Shown: in pieces, positions 16,260 through 25,443 of the stretch | Numbering within the stretch: the stretch's first letter is position 1 | Layout: the number at the start of each line of letters is the position of its first letter | Source of the DNA: Burkholderia seminalis DSM 23518 | GTDB taxonomy: Bacteria > Pseudomonadota > Gammaproteobacteria > Burkholderiales > Burkholderiaceae | Assembly (NCBI RefSeq): GCF_902832885.1 | Contig: NZ_CADFDK010000001.1 | Coordinates: forward strand, 744,001 to 808,000 | Length of the DNA stretch: 64,000 nt | Direction of reading: 5' to 3' | Notes under the pieces: generated by a model | The model's database searches: none | Told to the model about the DNA's origin: nothing | What the model saw: only the letters and a program-made list of their open reading frames with translations | Position numbers and translations under genes: made by a program

Positions 16260-17411
16260 TTAAGGAAGCCAGGTGATGTTGCCGAGTACCGGAAGTTGCC
16301 CCGTCGTTCCGACGATGTTCTGCAGCGGCGACGTGATCACGAAGCCCTGCGTGCCTGCGATCGCGGCGATCGCGGAATCGATGTACGACAGGTCAACGAC
16401 GCCGTTCTGACTGCCAGTTCCTACCGGCGATCCGTACAACACGAAGATCCCCGAGATAGCCGATTCGATCGCGACCTTCTGCGCCGCGGTGAAGTTGGCC
16501 GTCCCAGTGATCGTGAAATCGATCGCAGTCGGGATCGGGCCGCACGAATAAACGAGTGCCGTGACGGGGCGCAACGGGTAAATCGAGTTCGCGACCGTGA
16601 GCTGGTCACCGGTGGCCGGCGCTCCGCGCTTCTCGTTCGTCGCGACGCCATCCGTTCCAACCGGAAACCCGTCGTTGCCCGATTCCGCTTGGTCGAACAT
16701 CGTGTACACGACGACAGTGCCGGGCCCGAAGCCGACCGGATTGCACCAAGCGCGCGTCACGCCCGCCACCGCACGCGCCCAGCCGACGTAGTCCGATTCG
16801 GAACCGCCCTGAGCGGGATTCTGGTACGCGAACAGCATGCGCGAACGCAAGCTGTCATCCTTCTCGATGTCGGCGCCACCAGTGAATGCCACCGACACCT
16901 GGCCTGTCGAGTTGATGCCGGCGATCGAGACGCCGAGCGTCATCGAGGTGCCAACGGCGCAATTCCCGAATGCGCCGACCAGGCCGGCCGGATCCGCGTT
17001 CGCCACGGCATTCACCGTGACGACTCCGGCCGTTACCGTTCCTTCGCTCGTCGTCGTATAGCCGACGCCGTCGCTGCGGCTAATCGACGTGCCGGCAGGA
17101 ATCGTCCCGCTCGTGCCGATGAATTGAATCTGCCCGGGCGTCAATGCGCCGGCCTGTGCCGCCGGTTCGCGATAGATACCTTTCAGCGCGGCCCACGCCT
17201 CGAGGAACTCGTCTGTCGCGGTGAATGGGTTCGACTGCTTCGCGATGTAGTCGGTATAGCCATACTGCAGCTGAGCCAGCCCGGCCAGTGCGCGGCCGAT
17301 AACGCCGAAGCTCGAAAATCTCAGCAACGGATCGGTACCCGGCAACCGACTCTGGATGTCGGCCGCGACCTGCGCCTTGAGCTCGGAAAGTGTCGGACGA
17401 AGATACGGCAT
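16260..17411 (-). CDS. baseplate J family protein (Mu gp47-like)
   Basis: This 383-residue protein starts MPYLRPTLSELKAQVAADIQ. It has the family features of baseplate protein J: an N-terminal LP..DPLLRFSSFGVIGRALAG and a central AAQAGALTPGQIQFIGTSGT. A following DDSLRSRMLFAYQNPAQGGS is the conserved block E-x-D-x-x-x-R-x-R. It forms part of the contractile-tail baseplate wedge. It overlaps the upstream gp46-like gene by a TGATG junction. Confidence 0.92.
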   Translation of the reverse strand: MPYLRPTLSELKAQVAADIQSRLPGTDPLLRFSSFGVIGRALAGLAQLQYGYTDYIAKQSNPFTATDEFLEAWAALKGIYREPAAQAGALTPGQIQFIGTSGTIPAGTSISRSDGVGYTTTSEGTVTAGVVTVNAVANADPAGLVGAFGNCAVGTSMTLGVSIAGINSTGQVSVAFTGGADIEKDDSLRSRMLFAYQNPAQGGSESDYVGWARAVAGVTRAWCNPVGFGPGTVVVYTMFDQAESGNDGFPVGTDGVATNEKRGAPATGDQLTVANSIYPLRPVTALVYSCGPIPTAIDFTITGTANFTAAQKVAIESAISGIFVLYGSPVGTGSQNGVVDLSYIDSAIAAIAGTQGFVITSPLQNIVGTTGQLPVLGNITWLP

Positions 17412-17851
17412 CAGTTAATTCCTTCCCAAACCCACACGTATTGACCGTCCAACGGGACGACGCCGTTCTTGATCACGACGATCCGCGCGCCGAGGACGCC
17501 TCGGCGCACCCATTGCGTCGTGATCTCGATGCGCCCGGCCACGCCATCGTCGATAAGCCACTGAAGCGCCTCGGCGAGATAGTCGTAAGCGCGCTGCGCT
17601 GTTTGCGTCGTCTGCTTCGCTCGCTTCAGCAGCCACATCCGAGAACCGATCGGGATCTCGTCGTCTGCCCACCAGCCGCGTCGGTCCGCCGATCCGTCCG
17701 GAATGACGTCGTCGACGCTCGCCTCGCGGTCGGTGAAGATGCTGATCAGCACTGCGCTCTGGAGGTCGCTCCCTGTCGCGAGGTCCGCCCCGGCTAGGAC
17801 CCAGTCCGCGTAATTCGTCGCGGCGTCCCAAGAAAGCGTGATGTCGGGCAT
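17411..17851 (-). CDS. Mu gp46-like baseplate protein
   Basis: The 146-residue protein MPDITLSWDAATNYADWVLA... has the gp46 family layout. An N-terminal segment is followed by LQSAVLISIFTDREASVDD and a WWADDEIPIGSRMWLLKRAK block, then helices and a C-terminal beta part ending VWVWEGIN. In Mu it links the baseplate hub with the wedge and is related to T4 gp25. It lies between spike gp45 and baseplate J, the same order as in Mu. Confidence 0.88.
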   Translation of the reverse strand: MPDITLSWDAATNYADWVLAGADLATGSDLQSAVLISIFTDREASVDDVIPDGSADRRGWWADDEIPIGSRMWLLKRAKQTTQTAQRAYDYLAEALQWLIDDGVAGRIEITTQWVRRGVLGARIVVIKNGVVPLDGQYVWVWEGIN

Positions 17852-17869
17852 TTCGTGCAGGCAAAAAGA

Positions 17870-17887
17870 AACCCGCCGAAGCGGGTT
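17870..17887 (-). terminator. hairpin terminator inside the tail operon (gp45/gp46 gap)
   Basis: AACCCGC (17870-17876) pairs with GCGGGTT (17881-17887); on the minus strand the loop is TTCG and the stem is followed by TCTTTTT. It sits in the 59-base gap between the spike gene and the gp46-like gene. It may reduce rather than block read-through. Confidence 0.65.
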
Positions 17888-17910
17888 GGTTGTGGCGGGG
17901 CGCAGCAGCG

Positions 17911-18534
17911 CTACATTTGCTGATTCGGCACGTCCGAGACGATCGTCGAGCTTCCACCCTGCACGTTCACCACGTCGTGCGTATGCTCGTCGTACCGCTC
18001 ACGCATGCCCTTCATCGTTTCATCGTTCGTTTCGACGTTGTCCTGCATGTCACCTGTCGACGAGAGCATCGGCGTGTCGAATTCGGACCCGCCTGGCGCG
18101 ACGACGCTGAACTTCCCGCCGGCGACGATCTTGAAATCACCGCTGCAGTTCCAGGTGACGTTCGCTGCATCGTTCACGACAACGTCCTGCCCCTTCGCGT
18201 CAACGACGATGCTGCCGTTCTTCAGGTAGACGCTCTTCCCGTCTTGGCTGTACAGGATCGATTCGCCAGGCGCGAGCCCGCGCGGCCGCGATTCTTGGTG
18301 GTTCGTTCCGACCACCGCGCCGGCCGACCTGTCGCCGGCGACGTGCAGGGCAAGTGCATCCGAGCCGATCGGTGGATTCGAAGAAAAACCGAATTCCGGC
18401 ACGCGGTACCGGCCTGCAGGCACCTCCAGGCCGTTCATCCGCAATTGCACGATCTGCACAGGGCCCGTATCGTCGACTATGGTGATCCGGCCACGCCCGA
18501 ACAGGTTTCGAATACGATTCAAAATCTCCGTCAT
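17911..18534 (-). CDS. baseplate spike, Mu gp45-like (baseplate assembly protein V)
   Basis: This 207-residue protein begins MTEILNRIRNLFGRGRITIV. An OB-like N-terminal half with Q-x-L-R-M-N-x-L-E is followed by a beta-helical C-terminal part. Near the end lies YDEHTHDVVN, the H-x-H motif that binds iron at the tip of Mu gp45 and P2 gpV spikes. It forms the membrane-piercing needle. It overlaps the stop of the gp44-like gene by an ATGA junction. Confidence 0.9.
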   Translation of the reverse strand: MTEILNRIRNLFGRGRITIVDDTGPVQIVQLRMNGLEVPAGRYRVPEFGFSSNPPIGSDALALHVAGDRSAGAVVGTNHQESRPRGLAPGESILYSQDGKSVYLKNGSIVVDAKGQDVVVNDAANVTWNCSGDFKIVAGGKFSVVAPGGSEFDTPMLSSTGDMQDNVETNDETMKGMRERYDEHTHDVVNVQGGSSTIVSDVPNQQM

Positions 18535-19685
18535 TGCGCAACCCTACTGAAGTCCGGACCGACCGGATTGAGGATGATCGGCTCCTGATAGAACGCCTGC
18601 GGCGGCATGATCGTCAGCTCAGCTGACGTACCCTGCAAATCCTTTTTGTACGTCACGTCAGAAATCAGCCAACGCTTCTTCGGCAGCTTCAGCGACGGCA
18701 AGTCGATGTCCACGAGCACATTCGGCTCATACAATGCCCCCGCCGAGTCGCGCCACGAATCCGTTACGAGTCGCACCTGGTACGACCGGCCGAGCCGATA
18801 TGCCATCTCCCAGTTTGCACGCTGCAGGGCAATATCCCTCCCGCCGTTCACATTCTCGGAAATGATCGCCCTATACCGAAAACGCGGCACTGTGCTGTCG
18901 TGCACGGTGGAAATGATATTTCCCCCGTCACCGATGTCGCGCAGCGTGTCGAGCCCCTGATACGCTGCGTCGTACCTTGAGAATCGGCCGTCCATTGCCA
19001 TCATGAACGAGGCCGATGCGACGTTGATTCCCTCTGTGAAGCCACTCGAAGCTACCCGCGTGCCGATTGACGTGTTACGGGTACGCGTAGCCGGGCCACC
19101 GGACGCGAAGATCAAACTGCCATCCGGCATGTCGTACAGCAACAGTCCTTGGTAGCGGCACAAAAGTTCGAGTACCGAATATGACGTCTGTCCAACCATG
19201 ACGTTGACCTGCTCGATCGGCGCACCGACATCGGTGCCAGCTGCGACGCTGGACGCAATCCCGTACGGTGCGCATAGCGCCGCCGCGATCTTGTCGACCG
19301 TCATGTTGAGCAGCTGACCGCCATCGATGAGCGCTGCACAGTCGACGAGATCCTGGCACTTGCTTCGGCCGACGATTCGCACGCTATGCTGATTGCCGCT
19401 GTACGACGGCATGTAGCGGTCGACGAAGCCGGTCAATACCAGATCATCGCCGAGCACGACTTGCACCCAGTCTCCAGGCTGCGCGAGGATCTCGCCCACG
19501 CCCGGATATGGCTCCGTATAGCTCACCTCAAAACTCGATGGGCAGCGCTCGATACCTCGCGAAACGGTCACGTCAGTCCACCCGGTAATCGAGCGCGCAT
19601 TCGACGTCGTGAACGTCTCCTGCCCGGGTTTAGCTGCGGGATTGAACGTGCAGGTTGCGACCTTAAGGGTTACGTCGTCGTTCAT
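18531..19685 (-). CDS. baseplate hub, Mu gp44-like (gpP)
   Basis: The 384-residue protein begins MNDDVTLKVATCTFNPAAKP. It contains ITGWTDVTVSRGIERCPSSF and a conserved W-x-x-V-x-V-x-R-G-x-E-x-x-P-x-x-F motif, characteristic of the Mu gp44 hub family, which is related to T4 gp27. The hub joins tail tube and spike. Further blocks include FASGGPATRTRNT and KKRWLISDVTYKKD. Start and upstream stop overlap (ATGA), and gene order matches Mu. Confidence 0.9.
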   Translation of the reverse strand: MNDDVTLKVATCTFNPAAKPGQETFTTSNARSITGWTDVTVSRGIERCPSSFEVSYTEPYPGVGEILAQPGDWVQVVLGDDLVLTGFVDRYMPSYSGNQHSVRIVGRSKCQDLVDCAALIDGGQLLNMTVDKIAAALCAPYGIASSVAAGTDVGAPIEQVNVMVGQTSYSVLELLCRYQGLLLYDMPDGSLIFASGGPATRTRNTSIGTRVASSGFTEGINVASASFMMAMDGRFSRYDAAYQGLDTLRDIGDGGNIISTVHDSTVPRFRYRAIISENVNGGRDIALQRANWEMAYRLGRSYQVRLVTDSWRDSAGALYEPNVLVDIDLPSLKLPKKRWLISDVTYKKDLQGTSAELTIMPPQAFYQEPIILNPVGPDFSRVAQ

Positions 19686-21112
19686 TTCGCAAGCGCTTGA
19701 AACGTAATCGGGCAGAATGCCGGGTGAATCGGGTCGATCTGCTGCAGCAACTGCGGCTCACGCGTCACATCGTCGTAGATGCGTTGTGCGAGCAGCAGCG
19801 ACGGCAACGTGGTGTTAAACGAGAACGTCGCGAGCGTCGCAAGATCGGCCCCGCGCGCCGTCAAGTCGGCATAGACCGCTCGTCTCAGCGATCGCAATGC
19901 GACGAACGTATCGTCGTCGCCCGCGTCGCCCGCGATGTCGATCTCTGCGTCATACAAATCGAGCGCGTTTGACAGAACCGTCGCTGCATCCTGCTGTGAC
20001 GATGGCTGATAACTCGACAGCGTCACGGCCAGCTGCGCGAGCGCGTACCGCCGAAGCAGCGCCGCTGTCGCAACTTGCACCACGCTCATCGATGCGCCGA
20101 TCTGGCCAGGCACGACGACGTCATCCGGCGAGTACTGCACGAGTCCACTCACCAAACGCACGGCGTCCGCCGGATCGTTCGCCGAAGCGGCGATCGCAGC
20201 AACAAACGCATCGACGCTCGAGCCAAGCGTGGCACTTTCCGACGGATTCGCCGCGGCCGCCTGCATGGCCGCGCCAGCGGACACGACAGCGGCGCGCCCT
20301 GCAGCCGACGCCGCAAGCAGGTCAGCTGCCGTGGTGCTGGGCGACGCTTTCGCATTGCTCGCCGAATAGCCCGAATTGCCGCCACCGAAGAGGCGGCCGA
20401 AATTTCCTGAAAGTGTCGAGACAGCGCCGATCACGCGCTTAACGTCATTTACGGCCGTGACGCCGAGCTGATACCAGGCAACTACCGTCGAAACAGCCTT
20501 CTGCACGACGGCCGCACCGTTCCGGATGTCCGCCGCGATGTCCTTTGCGTAGTCGAGAAGTCCTTTCTCCTTCAGGTTCGCCGCGTTGTTCGCGCTATCG
20601 TCTGCCGTGGATACCTGAGTCGTCGGAAACTTGCGCGGCCCCGACACGATCAAGGTGAGCCGGATCTCGAAGACCGGACCTAGGTCGAGCCGCTCGATCG
20701 CCTCGACGCTCAAACATGCAACGTCGTTGACAGTTCCGAACGTCGGGTGAACCAACGTAGCGTTTCCGGGCGACTCGCATACAAAAAACAAGGCGTCGCG
20801 CTGATCAATTACAGACCCTCGATTCGTCTTGAGATCGTTCTCCAGCAGGAAGCCAATAACCTCGAACGCACGAGGCTTCTGGCCCAGATCTTCCACCCAT
20901 ACTTCATCACGAAACGGGTAGGTATGAACTGCCTGCTGCCGACCGGTCGAATTGCGAATTTCAAAGACGCCGAAAGGCACGCCGCCGTAACTGGCCTTCT
21001 GAAGTGTTGAAAACCAGTCGCCCGCCAACAGCGACGCAGCATCGCCAACCGCCGACGCCAGGCCGCCAATGCTCCCGACCACGCTCAGGACGTCGGTTGT
21101 TGTCGATGCCAC
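19682..21112 (-). CDS. DNA circularisation-type tail protein (Mu gp43/N-like)
   Basis: This 476-residue protein has the family N-terminal domain in WFSTLQKASYGGVPFGVFEI and RQQAVHTYPFRDEVWVEDLG, the DNA-circulation N domain of Mu gpN. Despite the name, structural work places the Mu protein in the baseplate. The rest is Ala-rich and helical. It lies between the tape measure and the hub gene, as in Mu, and its start is 11 bases after the tape-measure stop. Confidence 0.88.
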   Translation of the reverse strand: MASTTTDVLSVVGSIGGLASAVGDAASLLAGDWFSTLQKASYGGVPFGVFEIRNSTGRQQAVHTYPFRDEVWVEDLGQKPRAFEVIGFLLENDLKTNRGSVIDQRDALFFVCESPGNATLVHPTFGTVNDVACLSVEAIERLDLGPVFEIRLTLIVSGPRKFPTTQVSTADDSANNAANLKEKGLLDYAKDIAADIRNGAAVVQKAVSTVVAWYQLGVTAVNDVKRVIGAVSTLSGNFGRLFGGGNSGYSASNAKASPSTTAADLLAASAAGRAAVVSAGAAMQAAAANPSESATLGSSVDAFVAAIAASANDPADAVRLVSGLVQYSPDDVVVPGQIGASMSVVQVATAALLRRYALAQLAVTLSSYQPSSQQDAATVLSNALDLYDAEIDIAGDAGDDDTFVALRSLRRAVYADLTARGADLATLATFSFNTTLPSLLLAQRIYDDVTREPQLLQQIDPIHPAFCPITFQALAK

Positions 21113-21123
21113 TGCGATTCCCC

Positions 21124-23037
21124 TTACGTAATGCCGTCCAATCGATATTGGACCCGCGTAGGAAGATAGTTCCCCTCGGCCGTCTTCGCCTCGGCCCGCA
21201 TTCCTTGAGGCACGTTCTTCATGTCGAGCGTAACGTGCATCGATTGCTGTGCCCCGACGCCGCCGGCAGAGCCCGACGGCGCCACGCCGGATGTCGGGAC
21301 GGCTCCTGCCATATTCGCTTCGACCGCCGCAATGTATCTGCGCGTCTCGCTAGGTGCGGCGCCGAGGCCTGAGCGATTCAGGTTTCCCTGCCCCCAGTTG
21401 TAACCGGCCAGTGCACGCTCCAGATCACCGCCGTTCGCTTTCAGCAAATCGCTATACATCCGGGCCGCGGCCGTCGCCGACTGCTGCAAATCATTCGGAT
21501 CCTGCAGGCCATATTGCTTCGCGGTTGCCGGCATGAACTGGAAATGCCCCATTGCGCCCTTAGGCGAAAGCATGTTGGCGCCACGCCCCGATTCGACTGT
21601 CCATACGCTATCGAGAAGGCCACGTGGCAACCGATACTGCGCCTCGAGATTGCTGAACAGCGAATTCGATTCGGGCGTCGCCGCCCGCGCCGCACCTCGC
21701 GTGAGCTTCGCGCGGACACCGCCAACGCTATCCAGCTCATCCTGTGTATAGCCTCCGGTCGCGCCCAGCTGGAGACGATGAGTCCCAGTCAGATAGTCAT
21801 TCAGCGACCACCGATCACCGCCCGTCACCTTGCGAACATACTCGTCGTAATATGGGCGAAGCCATTTCCCGATTTCCCATCCGCCGAATCCAGCTGCAGC
21901 GGTACCGGCAACGGTCGGAACTCCTCCAAGAGGGCTCAGGGCCTTCACGGCTGCGGGAGCGACAGTCGTAGCGAGTTTCGTGAGGTTGCCGATGAGGCTG
22001 ACAATCCCTGCGATCGGGCCGGCAAAGGTAATCGCGGCAATCGCCACCATGACGCCCTTGGCGCCGCCAAGGGTGTCCCACAGCTCCTTGGCGTCCTTCG
22101 CTACACCATCCCAGTCAACCTTGGAAATCCAGTTGACGAAGCGCTGTACCGCGTCAGCCAGCTTGTCAGCGATCTCCGCGCGATGCGCATCCAGCCACGC
22201 CGAAAACTGCTTGACGACCGGCTCGAGAACCGGGACAAGGCTTGCACCGATGGAATTCCCGAGCCCCGACACCGAATCTTCGAGGTCGTTGACCTCTTCC
22301 TTGAATCGCGTGGCCCGGGCGATTTCATCCGGGGTAGGAATCAGGCCCTTCCTGAACGCACGCGCCTTATCTTCGTTATACGTGCCCTGCTGCAGCATCG
22401 GCAGCAACCCACCCATGCCGACCGCGTCCGCAGCTGCTCGCTGCGTGACGGCGCTGCGTTGGCCGGCGATCGCCTTCATCAGCTTCTGCTGAGTTGTGTA
22501 GTAGTCGACGGTGCCGTCCTTGTTGCGTTGGATCTGCACACCCATCTTCTGCATCAGCACCAACGCGGCCGGGTTCGCGCCATTCGCTGCATCACGGATC
22601 GCCATCTGCGACGACGAAATCGCAGAATCAAATTCATCGGCAGAGACGCCGGCTCGTTTCGCTGCGACGTGCCAGGCCGCGAGCTCCTGAGCATTCATGC
22701 CGAGAAGCTTCGACGACTTGTTCAGCGCGAAACCGAAATTGCCGAAGCGATTCGTCAGGCCGGCGATCCCGGCCACCGTCCCGGCCGCGCCGAGCGCAGC
22801 GAGCCCCGGCACGAGCTCGACGACCTTGTCGACGAGTGTGTGCGCTGCCCTTGCTGCCGACTCCAGGCCCTTCGTCAACTTCTCAAAACTGCGTATGCCG
22901 ACCGCGCCGATGTTCGCGAAGCGCTTTTGCGCCTTGTCAACCGGCGCCGTCACCTTACCGAGTGCGGCTTGAATTTTTTTGATCGTGGCCGTGGCTGCAT
23001 CGTCGGCTTGGATCCGGATGACGAACTCTTCAGCCAT
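21124..23037 (-). CDS. tail tape measure protein with C-terminal transglycosylase domain
   Basis: This 637-residue protein begins MAEEFVIRIQADDAATATIK. Residues 1-450 are helical with hydrophobic patches (VPGLAALGAAGTVAGIAGL and VAIAAITFAGPIAGIVSLIG), typical of tape measures, which set tail length. From about residue 458 there is a lysozyme-like SLT domain: VWTVESGRGANMLSPKGAMG with the catalytic Glu near 482, then FMPATAKQYGL and ALAGYNWGQGN. It probably degrades peptidoglycan locally during DNA injection. Its ATG overlaps the end of the frameshifted chaperone extension. Confidence 0.92.
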   Translation of the reverse strand: MAEEFVIRIQADDAATATIKKIQAALGKVTAPVDKAQKRFANIGAVGIRSFEKLTKGLESAARAAHTLVDKVVELVPGLAALGAAGTVAGIAGLTNRFGNFGFALNKSSKLLGMNAQELAAWHVAAKRAGVSADEFDSAISSSQMAIRDAANGANPAALVLMQKMGVQIQRNKDGTVDYYTTQQKLMKAIAGQRSAVTQRAAADAVGMGGLLPMLQQGTYNEDKARAFRKGLIPTPDEIARATRFKEEVNDLEDSVSGLGNSIGASLVPVLEPVVKQFSAWLDAHRAEIADKLADAVQRFVNWISKVDWDGVAKDAKELWDTLGGAKGVMVAIAAITFAGPIAGIVSLIGNLTKLATTVAPAAVKALSPLGGVPTVAGTAAAGFGGWEIGKWLRPYYDEYVRKVTGGDRWSLNDYLTGTHRLQLGATGGYTQDELDSVGGVRAKLTRGAARAATPESNSLFSNLEAQYRLPRGLLDSVWTVESGRGANMLSPKGAMGHFQFMPATAKQYGLQDPNDLQQSATAAARMYSDLLKANGGDLERALAGYNWGQGNLNRSGLGAAPSETRRYIAAVEANMAGAVPTSGVAPSGSAGGVGAQQSMHVTLDMKNVPQGMRAEAKTAEGNYLPTRVQYRLDGIT

Positions 23038-23197
23038 TGCCCGATTCCTTTTTCTTCAACATCAACGCCGCGTGGTAGGCGTACTCACACACCTCGCTCC
23101 ACGTAAGCTCCTTCGTTTCGCTCGGCTGCCAGCCCCATGACCGTTCAACCACCTTGACTAAGTGCTCCCAATCTATCGGGAGCCCACCTCGTTTCCC
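23030..23197 (-). CDS. tail assembly chaperone T extension, made by -1 frameshift
   Basis: At 23197-23191 the minus strand reads GGGAAAC, a classical X-XXY-YYZ slippery heptamer with the gene's zero frame reading GGA AAC. A -1 shift there continues through an open frame that includes VKVVERSWGWQPSETKELTW and AYHAALMLKKKES. It ends at a TGA at 23030-23032, overlapping the tape-measure start. Length, location and composition match the T part of the lambda G-GT and Mu gp41-gp41' chaperone pairs. The extended protein guides tape-measure and tube assembly. Confidence 0.85.
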   Translation of the reverse strand, partial: GKRGGLPIDWEHLVKVVERSWGWQPSETKELTWSEVCEYAYHAALMLKKKESGNG

Positions 23198-23517
23198 TCG
23201 GGGTCGTCCTCGTCGGGCGGCGTCAGGAAGAACGATAGGTATTCCTGCGCCTTGTAGTAGTCACGCGCCGAAATCTTGTCGATGCCCAACACGGGAATGC
23301 CGGTTTGCTCGCTGATGAGCGTCTGAAACGCTTCGATAGCGCCTTTTGCCGAGACCATTTTCACGAAGGCCTTGATCTGGCGGAGATTCGGCTCGCGCAG
23401 TTCGAGTTCCGTATGAACGGTGTCCTCATCCTTCCCGCTCAACGTGATCGGCTCGGAAAGCGTGATCGTGATCGTCGACGGCTGGATTTTCCGGGGCTTC
23501 TTTTCGTTCTCTTCCAT
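23173..23517 (-). CDS. tail assembly chaperone (Mu gp41-like, G product)
   Basis: The 114-residue protein begins MEENEKKPRKIQPSTITITL. It contains LREPNLRQIKAFVKMVSAKG, typical of the phage tail assembly chaperone family (PF10109: E, 41 or 14). An upstream TTG start is possible, but GAGG lies eight bases before this ATG and overlaps the stop of the tube gene. The slippery heptamer at 23197 lies five codons before the stop, so part of the ribosomes should make the longer GT form. Confidence 0.88.
   Translation of the reverse strand: MEENEKKPRKIQPSTITITLSEPITLSGKDEDTVHTELELREPNLRQIKAFVKMVSAKGAIEAFQTLISEQTGIPVLGIDKISARDYYKAQEYLSFFLTPPDEDDPEGNEVGSR
23191..23197 (-). promoter_or_regulatory. programmed -1 frameshift slippery site
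   Basis: GGGAAAC on the minus strand, in phase for tandem slippage (zero frame GGA AAC, shifted frame GGG AAA). It lies between the chaperone and tape-measure genes where tailed phages conserve this event. Confidence 0.82.
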
Positions 23518-23525
23518 CACTCGCC

Positions 23526-23897
23526 TCAAGCGGTTTGTTCGGTGACTTCGGGACCTTCGAACGACACTTCGAAGGTCGCTTCTTCGGTGTCGACTTCTTC
23601 GGCCTCGACGGTGCCCATGTTGCGACCGGTCACGATCTTGCCGTTCGCGAGTTCCAGCACCACCGTCGAATTGCGCATCGCGTTGAAGTCCGCGATCGAC
23701 AGGCCGCCCGAATCGCGCAGCGACATCTTGATCGAGCCCGGGCGGGGCATTTCCTTGAAGCCGTGGAAACCGTCCTGCCCCATAAGCGTGTCGCGCTTCA
23801 CCTTGGCAACGCTGTAACGCGCCTTGCCCTCGAGCTGGTAGGTAACGCCATCGATCTTGGCGTTGGTGATTCCTGCGAGCAGTTGGCTACCCGACAT
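23526..23897 (-). CDS. tail tube protein (Mu gpM-like)
   Basis: The 123-residue protein MSGSQLLAGITNAKIDGVTY... matches the Mu-type tail tube family. It has an N-terminal G-x-x-x-x-K-I-D-G-x-x-Y segment, then MGQDGFHGFKEMPRPGSIKM and a beta-rich C terminus with VVLELANGKIVTGRN. It polymerises into the inner tube through which DNA passes. It follows the sheath gene with a gap that contains a terminator hairpin. Confidence 0.92.
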   Translation of the reverse strand: MSGSQLLAGITNAKIDGVTYQLEGKARYSVAKVKRDTLMGQDGFHGFKEMPRPGSIKMSLRDSGGLSIADFNAMRNSTVVLELANGKIVTGRNMGTVEAEEVDTEEATFEVSFEGPEVTEQTA

Positions 23898-23915
23898 GTG
23901 TTTCTCCTAAGAATG

Positions 23916-23936
23916 AAAAAGCCGCCCGGAGGCGGC
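23916..23936 (-). terminator. hairpin terminator between sheath and tube genes
   Basis: GCCGCC (23921-23926) pairs with GGCGGC (23931-23936); on the minus strand the loop is TCCG and the stem is followed by TTTTTCATT. It lies in the 61-base gap between the sheath stop and the tube start, within the late operon. Confidence 0.7.
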
Positions 23937-23958
23937 GATCTCTGACCGTCGAGCGGCG

Positions 23959-25443
23959 TTACTGCAGCCGGAACTGCACCAGCGTCGCGAACGTGCGCAT
24001 CTGGTTGACCGGGGTGCCGGGCCAGAGGATGTCGACGCGGTTCGGGTTGACCGTATTCTTCTGCACGACGAGCGCGGCAGCGAATGCCGCCTTGCCCTGC
24101 ACGAAACCAGCATCGACGCGCTCGTTGTACAGCGCGATGATGTCCGCCTTGATCGTGCTCGGCGTAACCAGGTTCGAACCGGCAGCCGGCCGCGAGCCGT
24201 CGTCTGCGAGTTTGCAGCGTGCGTATTTCGACGACAGCATCGCGAGCAGCGTCCGAATTTCCAGCACCAGCTGGTACATCGTTTCGACTTCGAGATAGCT
24301 GTCGTCGTCGACGCCCTGCGCGTTCGTCTGGTAGGTCGTGATGATGTTTTCGGTCATCACGGTACCGTCGTTCGCCACGGTGAACGTCGACATGCCGTCG
24401 AACAGCAGCGTATTGCGAATCGACGGCTGCCAACGCTTCTCGACCGCCGGCGGCAACACGCCGTTGAGCGGCAGCGACTGCAGCGGCACGCCCGGATCCG
24501 CGCGAACGCTCACTGCGGCCTGTCCGGCAAGCGCCGCCGCCCAGAGCCACGAAGGTGTCGGGCTGCTGTCGGCCGGCAAGATGGTCTCGTGCTGATTGTT
24601 CCGTCCGTTGCCGAGCGTCGTTGCCTGCGCAAACGTGGCCGCCAAGCCGCCGAACGAATGGCCGTAGAGCTGCTCGAGATAGCTCCACCGGCCATTCTGG
24701 TCGTTGAGCAGCGTCTTAACGGCGTCGAGCGACGCGGCGTCGTTGTACGGATTGACGATGAAGTCGAACGACGTCGTCCCGAGATTTGCGAGCGCCGTGG
24801 TGAGCGACGGATTCGTCGCGCCGCCGGTCATTGCGGTAATCGAGTACGCCAGGCCCGTCGGCAGCACTTCCCCGCCGGCCGTGCCGCGGTAGTTGAATCG
24901 AATATCGATCTCGTTGCCGCTCAAGCCCTTGTTGACGGCAGTGACCGTCACGACACCGGCGGCGCTCGCCGCGGTGACCGGGAGACCGGAGACGGCATTG
25001 ACTGCGGCGGCCACCGCCGTAGCGACGTCTGCGACGGCCTGGCCGGCCGTGACCGGTACCGTAACGAGATTCCCCGCGATGTACAGCGACAGCGTGCCGT
25101 TTGCCGACGGCGCCGCCGTGAAAGTCACGGAACCAGCGGCGCCCGTCGCACCGGCGGCGTCAGCGACCGGCAGGATCCACAGTTCGCCGAACGTATCATT
25201 GAGCCGATACTTGGCGACCATGTTCGCCAGCATCGAATTCACGCCGCCCGCGACCTGAGCGTCACCAATGCCGCCGCAGATAATGGGCACGTTCGGCGTC
25301 GCAGCGCCGGCCGCAGTGATCTGGCCGATGATCAGCGCGCGCTGCGTCGTCGCGCCGGTATTCGCCTGCGAATTGTCCAGCTCGAACAGCGCGCCCGGCA
25401 GACGGTAGTTTTGCGGGATGACCCGGAACGGAATCGTGCTCAT
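23959..25443 (-). CDS. tail sheath protein (Mu gpL-like)
   Basis: This 494-residue protein begins MSTIPFRVIPQNYRLPGALF, the typical N terminus of Mu-like sheaths (I-P-x-x-x-R-x-P-x-x-x-x-E-x-D-N-S-x-A). A central insertion rich in Ala, Thr and Val (about residues 100-185) looks like a surface domain. The C-terminal part has QTNAQGVDDDSYLEVETMYQ and YARCKLADDGS, conserved in sheath polymerisation domains. It contracts to drive the tube into the host. It overlaps the DUF2635 gene by ATGA. Confidence 0.92.
   Translation of the reverse strand: MSTIPFRVIPQNYRLPGALFELDNSQANTGATTQRALIIGQITAAGAATPNVPIICGGIGDAQVAGGVNSMLANMVAKYRLNDTFGELWILPVADAAGATGAAGSVTFTAAPSANGTLSLYIAGNLVTVPVTAGQAVADVATAVAAAVNAVSGLPVTAASAAGVVTVTAVNKGLSGNEIDIRFNYRGTAGGEVLPTGLAYSITAMTGGATNPSLTTALANLGTTSFDFIVNPYNDAASLDAVKTLLNDQNGRWSYLEQLYGHSFGGLAATFAQATTLGNGRNNQHETILPADSSPTPSWLWAAALAGQAAVSVRADPGVPLQSLPLNGVLPPAVEKRWQPSIRNTLLFDGMSTFTVANDGTVMTENIITTYQTNAQGVDDDSYLEVETMYQLVLEIRTLLAMLSSKYARCKLADDGSRPAAGSNLVTPSTIKADIIALYNERVDAGFVQGKAAFAAALVVQKNTVNPNRVDILWPGTPVNQMRTFATLVQFRLQ

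Noticed and set aside
21514-23106. 530-residue plus-strand gene
   Set aside because: Antisense to the tape-measure gene with Arg-rich composition and no motifs.
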